From assembly GCA_964479445.1 (NCBI GenBank), contig CAYZMH010000050.1, forward strand, positions 1 to 26,343: a stretch of DNA of 26,343 bases. The letters run 5' to 3'. Made by a program: the position numbers and the translations under genes. This stretch comes from CAYZMH01 sp964479445. GTDB lineage: Bacteria > Bacteroidota > Bacteroidia > Bacteroidales > GCA-2748055. A model generated the notes under the pieces. It was given only the letters and a program-made list of their open reading frames with translations. It made no database searches and was not told where the DNA came from. Below, one piece after another: positions 1 through 7,333 of this stretch. The first letter of the stretch is position 1. Each line of letters opens with the position of its first letter.

Positions 1-77
1 AACCCGTAAACGGCGATTTTCTGAGATAAAGCGTATTAAATAACTATCACTGCGATCCCCGGGTTTGAAGGATTGAT

Positions 78-719
78 CTATTTATCGCTGGTTCGCATGG
101 CTTTTACCACGACAAAGCTTCCCTCGTTATACCCCGGTTTGGATTTTTGAATTGAAGTGATCTTTTCCAGACTGGAAAAGATAGTCTGACGAGTTTTCTG
201 TATGTAAAATCCACTCTTGTCCAGCAGATATAATATCTCTTCGGTAGAAAAGAAGGTGGCTTCTCTGTAGAAACGACTCTTTGGTTGGATAGTAAGATAG
301 TGTTTTCCAAGAGGGCTGTCTCTATCCACAAATCCCACGATGAATGTTCCTTTAGGTTTCAGAATGCGGTGAATCTCATGCAGTGATTTTAAAGGATCAT
401 CCACAAAACAAATTGTGGTGACCATCAATGCAAAATCGAATGAAGCGGAGTCATATGGAAGTTTTTCTGCTACTCCGGGAATTGCGTGGATGCCCCTTTT
501 TATCGCTCTTTTCCGCATTGCTTCAGAGGGATCGCACCCTTCACCGATATTGAGTTCAGTGGCAAATTTGCCGCTGCCCACACCAATTTCCACTCCCCTG
601 CCGCTGGTGGGGCATACTTTTCGAAGGGTTTCCAACTCTGACAGGTACGCAAAGTGATGTTTTTCGAACCAATCATCGTACTCCCTGGTATGCAAGTCAA
701 ATGGTTTTGTTTTCGCCAT
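78..719 (-). CDS. Class I SAM-dependent methyltransferase (Methyltransf_11 type)
   Basis: Small soluble methyltransferase of 213 aa. The SAM-binding glycine loop reads VEIGVGSGKFA near residues 43-53, with an acidic residue opening the strand. A typical motif follows around residues 86-125: LPYDSASFDFALMV, then a helix and the ILKPKGTFIVGF strand-turn usual in the UbiE/Methyltransf_11 group. There is no signal peptide or membrane segment, so it should be cytosolic. The substrate cannot be read from the sequence. It lies downstream of two UbiA-family genes on the same strand, which could hint at quinone or lipid methylation, but a terminator-like hairpin separates them and the match to UbiE/MenG itself is not strong. 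The family is confident; the function is open. Confidence 0.88.
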   Translation of the reverse strand: MAKTKPFDLHTREYDDWFEKHHFAYLSELETLRKVCPTSGRGVEIGVGSGKFATELNIGEGCDPSEAMRKRAIKRGIHAIPGVAEKLPYDSASFDFALMVTTICFVDDPLKSLHEIHRILKPKGTFIVGFVDRDSPLGKHYLTIQPKSRFYREATFFSTEEILYLLDKSGFYIQKTRQTIFSSLEKITSIQKSKPGYNEGSFVVVKAMRTSDK

Positions 720-792
720 TTACTGGTTGCCGTAGATGGTCAGACTGTAGATGCCTGCGCCGGATGATTTGTATTTTGTAGTTCATTCAGTG

Positions 793-840
793 AAAAAAGG
801 CCAGCTCTGAATACTTCTCCTTACATTACTCTCCTGGCCT
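793..840 (-). terminator. Terminator-like hairpin with long loop, minus strand
   Basis: On the minus strand AGGCCAG (840-834) pairs with CTGGCCT (804-798) across a 29-base loop and runs into six Ts (798-793). It sits downstream of the two UbiA-family genes and upstream of the methyltransferase. The stem and T-run fit an intrinsic terminator, but the loop is unusually long, so processing or regulatory roles remain possible. Confidence 0.5.
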
Positions 841-951
841 GTTCACTATTCATAATGTACTCCCTGACGCTTCAGAACTTTATCTGATCTAAAAATACCT
901 CGGGTGGCTGAATTATCCAAACCAGGTACGGTCAAAAAGAGAAGATCCGGT

Positions 952-1854
952 TTAAACAGCTATCTGTGCGATATAACCGGCGATCAGCAACAAACCGGCC
1001 ACCGATGTGAGCGTGATAGCGCTGGTCATGGCAGTGGTGTAATTATCCGCATTTTCAAAAAGGCTGGTTTTTTTAACTACCCTGATTGCCAGCGGGAGGG
1101 TAGGCAGCATCAGGTAACCCCACCAGGGGAGTCCCCCGAAAAAGGGGGAGGCGAGGATAACCAGGAATCCGATCACGTTGACTACCAAAATGAGGTTGAC
1201 AGAGGCGGGCTGACCGAACCGTACCGGTATGGTTCGTTTTCCGGATGAGACATCATCCCGGTAATCAAACGTGTTACTGACCAGTCCTACGTTCATGGTA
1301 AAGATGCCCAGCGGGATGGAAGCAAGTATAGGCTCCCAGGCAAATGCTTCTGCCTGGATAAAATATACACCGAAGACGATCAGGGGTCCGAATGCAAAAA
1401 AAAGCATGGTCTCTCCCAGTCCGCGGTAGTTGAGTTTCACCGGGGGTGAAGTGTAAAAGAGCACGATGAAAGTGCCGATCCCGGCCATGATCAACACGGG
1501 AATCCCTGAACGAAGGAACAGATAAATCCCGATCCCCACGGCAATAGCCATAAAAAGAAATGTGGCTATCAATACCTGGCGCGGAGTGACTTTGCCGTCG
1601 ATAAGCGGACTATCATGGAACTGTTTCTCTTTGTTTCCAAGATTACCGGAGAAGTAATCGAAATAATCATCCACGAAATCTGCTGCACCATGGGCCGCCA
1701 CAATCCCAATGGTTGCCAGTATGGAGAGCGTCAGATCAAAATGACCATGGGCATATGCGATAGCTCCGCCCAGGATGGCGGGAATGAAACTTACTACCAG
1801 GAAAGGAGCCCTGGCTGCTTTGAACCAAACGGTAAACCATTCTTTTATATTCAT
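952..1854 (-). CDS. UbiA-family prenyltransferase (MenA-like)
   Basis: Integral membrane prenyltransferase of 300 aa, the usual size for UbiA/MenA enzymes, with about eight or nine hydrophobic segments. Members transfer a polyprenyl chain from its diphosphate to an aromatic or lipid acceptor using Mg2+ held by two aspartate motifs. Both are visible: ADFVDDYFDYFSG near residues 59-70 (D62, D63, D66) and NTFDYRDDVSSGKRT near 194-208 (N194, D197, D200, D201, K206). The segment YTSPPVKLNYRGLGE followed by FAFGPL is also typical. The closest functional class is 1,4-dihydroxy-2-naphthoate polyprenyltransferase, but the acceptor is not proven. It lies 12 bp after a divergent paralogue on the same strand and is probably cotranscribed with it. 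Confidence 0.88.
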   Translation of the reverse strand: MNIKEWFTVWFKAARAPFLVVSFIPAILGGAIAYAHGHFDLTLSILATIGIVAAHGAADFVDDYFDYFSGNLGNKEKQFHDSPLIDGKVTPRQVLIATFLFMAIAVGIGIYLFLRSGIPVLIMAGIGTFIVLFYTSPPVKLNYRGLGETMLFFAFGPLIVFGVYFIQAEAFAWEPILASIPLGIFTMNVGLVSNTFDYRDDVSSGKRTIPVRFGQPASVNLILVVNVIGFLVILASPFFGGLPWWGYLMLPTLPLAIRVVKKTSLFENADNYTTAMTSAITLTSVAGLLLIAGYIAQIAV

Positions 1855-1866
1855 CAGTTCAACTCT

Positions 1867-2748
1867 TTAATCAGTTAATAATATGGTCCCTGCGATAATT
1901 ACACCGGTTAAAATCATGATCAACAATGAATAGACAGTAGCCTTCAGGTAATGAACAATGGTGCTTTCTTTACGGAGTGAGCGTATCAGCAAGAGTGCGG
2001 GTAATCCCGTGATTAGACCGAGCAAGGCCAGGGGGGCCAGGTATCCGAACACCACCGATGCAATGATGGACAAATAGGCAAAGACCAACAATACAGCAGC
2101 ATGGGTGCGGTTTATATTCAGGATAACCAGTTCAGAACCCTCTCCCTTGGTTTTATAATGTGCTCCTTTCAGATAGGCTACGACCGTTATAAAGAAGGCT
2201 GTTGGTATGGACACCACCACCGGCAGGAGGGCAAATTCTCCGGTGAGGGCATAATACCCGGCAAAGAAGCTGAGCGGACCGAATGTTATGAAAATCAAAG
2301 GTTCTTTATAACCCCGGAGCATCACCGGTGTAAAAAACAGGGCAACGGCAGCTCCGATTGCCGCCAGCCAGAGGATCCCTGCACCCAGCCAGGTGATAAA
2401 CCAGACCAGTATGAGCAAATCAAGGACCAGACAGATAATTCCTGCCGCCAGGGAATCTTTTGGCCGCAGGAGGGTATCTATAAACAGGGGTTTCCAGCCG
2501 GCAAATATTTTCGTGTGCGAATCACCCGTATGGCTATGATACCCGGTAAAGTAGTAATAGAAATAATCACCGGCTGCCTGACCCAGGAAGAGCCCCGCTG
2601 TAACCAGGATAAACGCAATCCACCTGAACTGAGGATGATCATATGCCAGTGCGCCGGCTACCAGGGCCGGAATGACCGATGCACTGAACAAAAGGATTTT
2701 TATTGCCAGGATAGACCGTGTGCGTTCTTTTTCAATCAATCGGTTCAT
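1867..2748 (-). CDS. UbiA-like membrane protein with degenerate aspartate motifs
   Basis: Polytopic membrane protein of 293 aa that aligns along its length with the neighbouring UbiA-family enzyme: PVMLRGYKEPLIFITFGPL at 141-159 matches that protein's loop before FAFGPL, and GDYFYYYFTG at 60-69 occupies the first aspartate motif. In that motif D61 is kept but the next catalytic aspartate is Tyr64. The second motif position, AYLKGAHYKTKGEG (191-204), has no aspartates. By family knowledge this should abolish ordinary Mg2+-diphosphate chemistry, so the protein may be non-catalytic, a partner of the neighbouring enzyme, or active on something else. It is the upstream gene of the pair, 12 bp apart. 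The frame is intact and the reading continuous, so it is not an obvious pseudogene. Confidence 0.78.
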   Translation of the reverse strand: MNRLIEKERTRSILAIKILLFSASVIPALVAGALAYDHPQFRWIAFILVTAGLFLGQAAGDYFYYYFTGYHSHTGDSHTKIFAGWKPLFIDTLLRPKDSLAAGIICLVLDLLILVWFITWLGAGILWLAAIGAAVALFFTPVMLRGYKEPLIFITFGPLSFFAGYYALTGEFALLPVVVSIPTAFFITVVAYLKGAHYKTKGEGSELVILNINRTHAAVLLVFAYLSIIASVVFGYLAPLALLGLITGLPALLLIRSLRKESTIVHYLKATVYSLLIMILTGVIIAGTILLTD

Positions 2749-2842
2749 ACTTCTTTTATTGTTATATCAATAACAAAAGAATTCTTCAATTGTTTAGAAA
2801 GAATATAAATAAGAATCACTCCGGCGTTTGGAGGAGCAGATT

Positions 2843-3094
2843 ATGAACCAGGACATCGTATCGTTTTCTGCGGGGTATTCAACAACCTTCCAGTTGAGGG
2901 ATGCAGATTTCATTGATGATCTGATTCAGGGCAACCGGAACGAACAATTGTGCGACATCCTGTCTGTTCGTATACAGATTGTCGATAGTCGGGGAAGATA
3001 CACATGTAATGATCAAAAACTTAAATTTTCAGGAGGTGTTCCCGGTATGAAAAGGTTTTTAATGATTATTTTAGGCGTAAAATCAGATGGATGA
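2843..3094 (+). CDS. Small hypothetical protein (doubtful)
   Basis: An 83-aa reading frame with no family I recognise. For it: GGAGGAG (2830-2836) sits six bases before the ATG, a strong Shine-Dalgarno for this kind of genome, and its stop overlaps the next start as ATGA (3091-3094), a coupling arrangement. Against it: the sequence is featureless, with neither a membrane segment nor a clear fold, and no homology is known to me. A second in-frame ATG at 3047 has its own AGGAGGT at 3031-3037, so the translated product may be only a 15-residue peptide beginning MKRFLMIILG. It could also be wholly non-coding leader for the downstream gene. Confidence 0.35.
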   Translation: MNQDIVSFSAGYSTTFQLRDADFIDDLIQGNRNEQLCDILSVRIQIVDSRGRYTCNDQKLKFSGGVPGMKRFLMIILGVKSDG

Positions 3095-3351
3095 TCTATA
3101 AAGTCTACGTAATCTATTCTCCTCACCATGACCGGCTTTTTACGGGTTTAACGACCAGTCTGACCGATTGTATGAAAAGACATAACTCGGATAACCCGGA
3201 AGAAATAACCACTTCGTACCGCCCATGGACCCTGGTGCACATGGAGTTATTCGGAAACGAGGGAGATGCACTGCTAAGGAAAACCTACCTGGATGGCAAA
3301 GGGGGCCGGCATTACATCAGGGAGCAGGTCCTGCCCATGTTTGATTTCTAG
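3091..3351 (+). CDS. GIY-YIG-fold protein with degenerate active site
   Basis: An 86-aa single-domain protein resembling the short stand-alone GIY-YIG nucleases common in Bacteroidota. The scaffold is recognisable: VYVIYSPHHDRLFTGLT, then KRHN, PWTLVHMELF, and GRHYI near the end. Compared with active relatives, the YIG motif reads FTG, the catalytic arginine before the HN pair is Cys (LTDCMKRHN), and the glutamate of the RE pair is Lys (LLRKTYL). It is therefore unlikely to cut DNA by the normal mechanism and may bind nucleic acid or have another role. Its start overlaps the upstream small ORF as ATGA, and there is no good Shine-Dalgarno of its own, which suggests translational coupling. Confidence 0.68.
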   Translation: MIYKVYVIYSPHHDRLFTGLTTSLTDCMKRHNSDNPEEITTSYRPWTLVHMELFGNEGDALLRKTYLDGKGGRHYIREQVLPMFDF

Positions 3352-3421
3352 AATCTACGGTTTATCCTTTTCTTCCTGCAGGATGCGGATCCACATGGAT
3401 GGGCAAATAGGGAAACTTTTT

Positions 3422-3429
3422 TATCTTTG
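3422..3429 (+). promoter_or_regulatory. Candidate -7 promoter box TATCTTTG
   Basis: TATCTTTG fits the Bacteroidota -7 consensus TAnnTTTG and lies 17 bases before the ATG of the M23 peptidase. A clear -33 TTTG is not visible at the normal spacing. If used, the mRNA leader would be very short. Confidence 0.4.
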
Positions 3430-3446
3430 TGCATTAATCTCCGGGC

Positions 3447-4319
3447 ATGGTCAAAAGCAATGACAGAAAGAAAAAACGATGGCTTCATAAGCTAACCCAC
3501 AAGTACCGGCTTGTGGTTCTGAATGACAGTACCTTTGAAGAGGTCGGATTCATAAGACTTTCCCGTCTGAATATTATGGCAGTTGGAGGTATCCTTCTTA
3601 TCGTATTCATTATTTTAATTTACATGGTTATAGCATATACACCGGTGCGGGAGACCATTCCGGGATATCCGGATGCACTGATGCGGCATCATATCCGGCA
3701 GAACGTTATGAAACTGGACTCCCTGGAGCGGGAGATTGCCATGCGTGATCAGTATTTTGACAATCTGCGCCGGATCATTAATGGGGATGAACCCATCAGC
3801 CACATAAATGATACCACAGCTGCAAGTGCAGGAGAGGACATTGTTTTTGTCAGGTCGGAGAACGATTCGCTGTTGCGTCAAAGAGTAGAGGCTGAAGAGC
3901 AGTTTCGGCTCAGTGTAACTGACCAGGTGCAGGATCGCCAGGAACTTCATGAAATGCATTTCTTCACTCCCGTGAGGGGGATTATAACCAATGATTTCAG
4001 TCCGCTCGACAACCATTTTGGGGTGGATCTGGTAGCTGAACCCAATGCGGTGGTAAAGGCAACCCTGGACGGTACCGTAACCATGGCCACCTGGACCCTG
4101 GAGACGGGTTATATAGTGCAAATTCAGCATGATCATAATATCATGTCTGTTTACAAGCACAATTCAGAAATTTTTAAGTCCGTCGGGGTTAAGGTAAGGG
4201 CCGGAGATGCCATAGCAGTCATTGGTAATTCAGGGGAACTGACTACTGGTCCGCACCTCCACTTTGAATTGTGGTACAACGGAACCCCTATGAATCCAGC
4301 CGAATATATTGTTTTTTAA
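3447..4319 (+). CDS. Membrane-anchored M23 family metallopeptidase
   Basis: Predicted murein endopeptidase of 290 aa. A basic cytoplasmic N-terminus precedes one membrane segment (about 43-63). A helical, probably coiled-coil stretch follows (about 85-170), then a C-terminal LytM/M23 domain (about 172-290) facing the periplasm. The zinc and catalytic positions are all present: H190 and D194 in HFGVD, H238 in VYKHN, and H270/H272 in GPHLHFE. This contrasts with EnvC/NlpD-type activators, which lack them. The family cleaves peptide cross-links in peptidoglycan during growth or division. It is the first gene of a close-packed set: dxr begins 5 bases after its stop and rseP follows. A candidate -7 box lies at 3422-3429. 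Confidence 0.92.
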   Translation: MVKSNDRKKKRWLHKLTHKYRLVVLNDSTFEEVGFIRLSRLNIMAVGGILLIVFIILIYMVIAYTPVRETIPGYPDALMRHHIRQNVMKLDSLEREIAMRDQYFDNLRRIINGDEPISHINDTTAASAGEDIVFVRSENDSLLRQRVEAEEQFRLSVTDQVQDRQELHEMHFFTPVRGIITNDFSPLDNHFGVDLVAEPNAVVKATLDGTVTMATWTLETGYIVQIQHDHNIMSVYKHNSEIFKSVGVKVRAGDAIAVIGNSGELTTGPHLHFELWYNGTPMNPAEYIVF

Positions 4320-4324
4320 GATCC

Positions 4325-5476
4325 ATGAAAAAAGGGTTAGCCATACTGGGATCAACCGGATCAATAGGTACGCAGGCGCTTGAAGTGATCAGGGAGAATC
4401 CGGAAGAGTTCAGTGTAGAGGTGCTGGTGGCCAACCGGAACGTTGAATTGCTGGCTAAGCAGGCCATGGAATTTGTTCCCAATGCCGTGGTTATTAAAGA
4501 TGAGGAGCAATATGATCCTCTCAAAGAGATCCTGCGGCACCTGCCTGTCAAGGTTTTCAGTGGTGAAGATGCTGTAAGACAGTCCGTTGAAATGGAAGGC
4601 ATCGATATGGTGCTCACTGCTATGGTGGGTTTTGCAGGATTGGAACCTACCATTCGCGCCATACAGGCCGGGAAGCATATAGCCCTGGCCAACAAGGAGA
4701 CCCTTGTGGTTGGGGGGGAGCTTATTATGGAACTTGCCAGAGAAAACGGGGTAGCAATTATACCGGTCGATTCAGAGCACTCAGCAATTTTTCAGTGCCT
4801 GGTTGGTGAGCCTTTGGATTCCCTGGAGAAAATTTACCTGACTGCTTCCGGGGGACCTTTCCGGGGTAAAGATGAAGCTTTTCTTTCATCGGTTTCGGTT
4901 GATGATGCCTTGAACCACCCGAATTGGTGTATGGGGCCCAAGATCACCATTGATTCGGCTACGCTTATGAATAAAGGTTTGGAGGTGATAGAGGCCCGGT
5001 GGCTTTTCGGATTGAAGCCCGACCAGGTGGAAGTGGTTGTCCATCCTCAATCGATCATCCATTCGCTGGTACAGTTTATAGACGGCTCGATGAAAGCACA
5101 GATGGGATTACCGGATATGCGGTTGCCCATTCAGTATGCACTCGGTTATCCAAAGCGAATTGCTTCGGATTTCATGCGCTTCAATTTCATCGATCATCCA
5201 AAACTGACCTTTGAGACACCGGATACAAAAAAATTTCGTAATCTTGCAATCTCTTTTGCGGTTCTGCGTGAAGGGGGCAACAGGCCCTGCGTTATGAATG
5301 CAGCAAATGAGATAGCCGTGGAAGCGTTTTTAAACCAGAGGATAAGGTTTACAGACATTCCCGTGATCATTGAACAAACGCTTGAAAAAACGCTCTATAC
5401 AGAGAAGCCGGAGCTGGATGACCTGATTGCTTCAGATCGGGAAGCCCGGTATATTGCAGAGCAAATTATAAGGTAG
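4325..5476 (+). CDS. dxr: 1-deoxy-D-xylulose-5-phosphate reductoisomerase
   Basis: Catalyses the NADPH-dependent conversion of DXP to 2-C-methyl-D-erythritol 4-phosphate, the committed step of the MEP isoprenoid pathway, in the cytosol. The 383-aa length is standard. The NADPH loop GSTGSIGTQALEV starts at residue 9, LANKE lies at 121-125, and the metal-binding DSEHS (D149, E151) is intact. The substrate loop NHPNWCMGPKITID leads into ATLMNKGLEVIEA with E220. I chose the ATG at 4325 because the protein then begins MKKGLAILGSTGS as in relatives. An upstream in-frame ATG at 4271 would lie inside the M23 gene and add an unrelated extension. It is probably cotranscribed with the M23 gene (5-base gap) and rseP (7-base gap). 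Confidence 0.97.
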   Translation: MKKGLAILGSTGSIGTQALEVIRENPEEFSVEVLVANRNVELLAKQAMEFVPNAVVIKDEEQYDPLKEILRHLPVKVFSGEDAVRQSVEMEGIDMVLTAMVGFAGLEPTIRAIQAGKHIALANKETLVVGGELIMELARENGVAIIPVDSEHSAIFQCLVGEPLDSLEKIYLTASGGPFRGKDEAFLSSVSVDDALNHPNWCMGPKITIDSATLMNKGLEVIEARWLFGLKPDQVEVVVHPQSIIHSLVQFIDGSMKAQMGLPDMRLPIQYALGYPKRIASDFMRFNFIDHPKLTFETPDTKKFRNLAISFAVLREGGNRPCVMNAANEIAVEAFLNQRIRFTDIPVIIEQTLEKTLYTEKPELDDLIASDREARYIAEQIIR

Positions 5477-5483
5477 ATACAAT

Positions 5484-6812
5484 ATGGATGTTTTTCTCGT
5501 CAAAGCCGGTCAGTTTCTTCTCAGTCTGTCCATACTCATCGTATTGCATGAGATGGGGCATTTCCTGATGGCCAGGGCATTTAAAACAAGGGTGGAAAAA
5601 TTTTACCTTTTTTTCGATCCCTGGTTTTCAATCTTCAAAAAACGAATCGGAGACACAACCTATGGCATTGGCTGGCTGCCCCTGGGAGGGTATGTAAAGA
5701 TCAGTGGAATGATTGATGAGTCCATGGATAAGGAGCAGATGAAGCAACCTCCCAAACCGTATGAATTCAGATCGAAAAAAGCCTGGCAACGATTACTTAT
5801 CATGCTTGGAGGGGTAATGGTGAATTTTCTGCTTGCGCTGGTGATCTATATCATGGTTTTACATGTGTGGGGTGAGAAGTATGTTCCCATGGAGAACCTG
5901 AAATACGGGGTCATGGTCGACAGTCTCGGACAGGAGATGGGGCTGAGGGATGGCGACCGGATTCTTAAAGTCGGGGGTGAGGATATTGAACGATGGGAAC
6001 GCATCCCTCATGATATTATTGTCAACGAAGCCCAGACACTTACAATAGAGAGGGGTGGGGAAGTGATGCAGGTAAGCATTGATGAGAATATTATTCCAAC
6101 ACTTTTGAAAAGTGAATTTCCCATCTTACCCCGCGTGCCATTTGAGATCGGAGAGCTAAGAGAAGGTGATCCTGCAGCAAAAGCCGGAATTAAACCGGGT
6201 GATCGAATCATCGGTTTGAACGGCGAACCAATCCGGTTTTATGATCAGTTCAAAAAAAGGATGTCAGCCTGGGAAGCCGGACCTATTCAAATGACCCTGC
6301 TTAGGGAGAAAGATACGGTTTCGGTCTCCCTCACTCCCACCGGCGGAGGAAAAATCGGTGTCTATCCCATCATCAATGACCAGTACTGGTTTGAAGCTGT
6401 GGAGGTAAAATATAGCTTGCTGGAATCGATACCTGCCGGGATAGCCAAGGGATTTCAGACAACCAAGAGTTACCTGAAACAGTTACAAATGCTGCTGAAG
6501 CCAAAGAAATACAAGGCACATGAATCCCTGGGCGGATTTATTAAGATAGGCAGTATATTCCCAGGGGAATGGAACTGGCAAAGCTTCTGGAATTTAACCG
6601 CATTTCTCTCTATCATATTGGCCATCATGAATATACTTCCCATACCGGCGCTGGACGGCGGACATGTTATGTTCCTTCTTTATGAGATCATTTCAGGTAA
6701 AAAACCGGGGGACCGGTTCATGGAGTATGCACAGATGATCGGATTGATCCTGCTGCTCTCCCTGTTGCTATATGCCAACCTTAATGATGTGATCGGTTTG
6801 TTCAATAAATAA
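5484..6812 (+). CDS. rseP: RIP metalloprotease RseP (site-2 protease)
   Basis: Inner-membrane zinc protease of 442 aa that cuts substrates within the membrane, classically anti-sigma factors in envelope stress signalling. The zinc motif HEMGH is at residues 22-26 in the first membrane segment. Two PDZ domains occupy about 130-290, seen in GLRDGDRILKVGGEDI and AGIKPGDRIIGLNGEPI. The second active-site motif, NILPIPALDGGH, lies near residue 385 in a later membrane segment, and a final hydrophobic helix ends the protein. The length and order match RseP and RasP. dxr-rseP adjacency is common in bacteria. The cognate anti-sigma factor is not in this window. Confidence 0.95.
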   Translation: MDVFLVKAGQFLLSLSILIVLHEMGHFLMARAFKTRVEKFYLFFDPWFSIFKKRIGDTTYGIGWLPLGGYVKISGMIDESMDKEQMKQPPKPYEFRSKKAWQRLLIMLGGVMVNFLLALVIYIMVLHVWGEKYVPMENLKYGVMVDSLGQEMGLRDGDRILKVGGEDIERWERIPHDIIVNEAQTLTIERGGEVMQVSIDENIIPTLLKSEFPILPRVPFEIGELREGDPAAKAGIKPGDRIIGLNGEPIRFYDQFKKRMSAWEAGPIQMTLLREKDTVSVSLTPTGGGKIGVYPIINDQYWFEAVEVKYSLLESIPAGIAKGFQTTKSYLKQLQMLLKPKKYKAHESLGGFIKIGSIFPGEWNWQSFWNLTAFLSIILAIMNILPIPALDGGHVMFLLYEIISGKKPGDRFMEYAQMIGLILLLSLLLYANLNDVIGLFNK

Positions 6813-6867
6813 GTACCGATTTTAGGATTCAACAACCTGCAGCAATTTTTTTGTCAAAATATTTATG

Positions 6868-6875
6868 TAATTTTG
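6868..6875 (+). promoter_or_regulatory. Candidate -7 promoter box TAATTTTG upstream of tatA
   Basis: TAATTTTG matches TAnnTTTG exactly. A TTTG at 6850-6853 lies upstream, but its 14-base spacing is shorter than usual. Transcription from here would leave a leader of roughly 140 bases before the tatA ATG, in which I see no recognised riboswitch. Confidence 0.4.
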
Positions 6876-7019
6876 CAAGAAGGGTGAAACACAGGGCAAA
6901 TTAAAATATATAGGAGCCCAAACAGTACAGCAGCCCTTTTCAGCATGATGGTATTTTACACGCGGAAAAGTGTAGATAACCGGAGTTAGATTATTTTGAA
7001 CGTATTAAATCATACTACT

Positions 7020-7226
7020 ATGGAAGCTTTTGTGATATTAGGATTCGTCGGGCCCTGGCAGATCGTTCTGATCATTCTCGTGGTTGTACTGCTATTCGGG
7101 GGGAGAAAAATCCCCGAATTAATGAAAGGAATCGGACAGGGGATGAAGGAGTTCAAGAACGCCACCAAAGACGAGAATAAGGAGGATGAAGAAACAGATA
7201 AAGAACTGGAAAAGGGCGACGCATAA
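7020..7226 (+). CDS. tatA: Sec-independent protein translocase subunit TatA
   Basis: A 68-aa TatA/TatE-type pore subunit of the twin-arginine translocase, which moves folded proteins across the inner membrane. The architecture is diagnostic: a short N-terminal membrane helix (about 4-26, FVGPWQIVLIILVVVLLFG), the FG hinge, an amphipathic helix KIPELMKGIGQGMKEFKNA, then a charged tail. The ATG at 7020 is preferred over a TTG at 6996, which would put extra residues before the conserved membrane helix. No tatB or tatC is in the window. A strong terminator directly follows, so the gene is likely the end of its own transcript. Confidence 0.94.
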   Translation: MEAFVILGFVGPWQIVLIILVVVLLFGGRKIPELMKGIGQGMKEFKNATKDENKEDEETDKELEKGDA

Positions 7227-7249
7227 GTCGGCCGCAGGTCTTTTTCCAT

Positions 7250-7278
7250 ACCTGTTTCCCCGGGAAGCAGGTTTTTTT
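7250..7278 (+). terminator. Intrinsic terminator after tatA
   Basis: ACCTGTTTCC (7250-7259) pairs with GGAAGCAGGT (7263-7272) with one G-T wobble and a tight loop. The stem is followed by a run of seven Ts (7272-7278). It lies 24 bases after the tatA stop. Confidence 0.85.
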
Positions 7279-7333
7279 ATACTTTCCCCGGAGTAATATT
7301 CGTTTAAAGGGTAGAGCACTAAACCATACAGAT

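Noticed and set aside
2101..2808. 235-aa plus-strand frame opposite the degenerate UbiA-like gene
   Set aside because: The minus-strand protein has a clear membrane fold matching its paralogue; the plus-strand product is Cys/Gln/Arg-rich and looks like a shadow.
4271..4324. Upstream in-frame ATG giving an 18-residue extension of dxr
   Set aside because: It lies inside the M23 gene, and DXR family proteins start at the sequence beginning MKKGLAILGS, at 4325.
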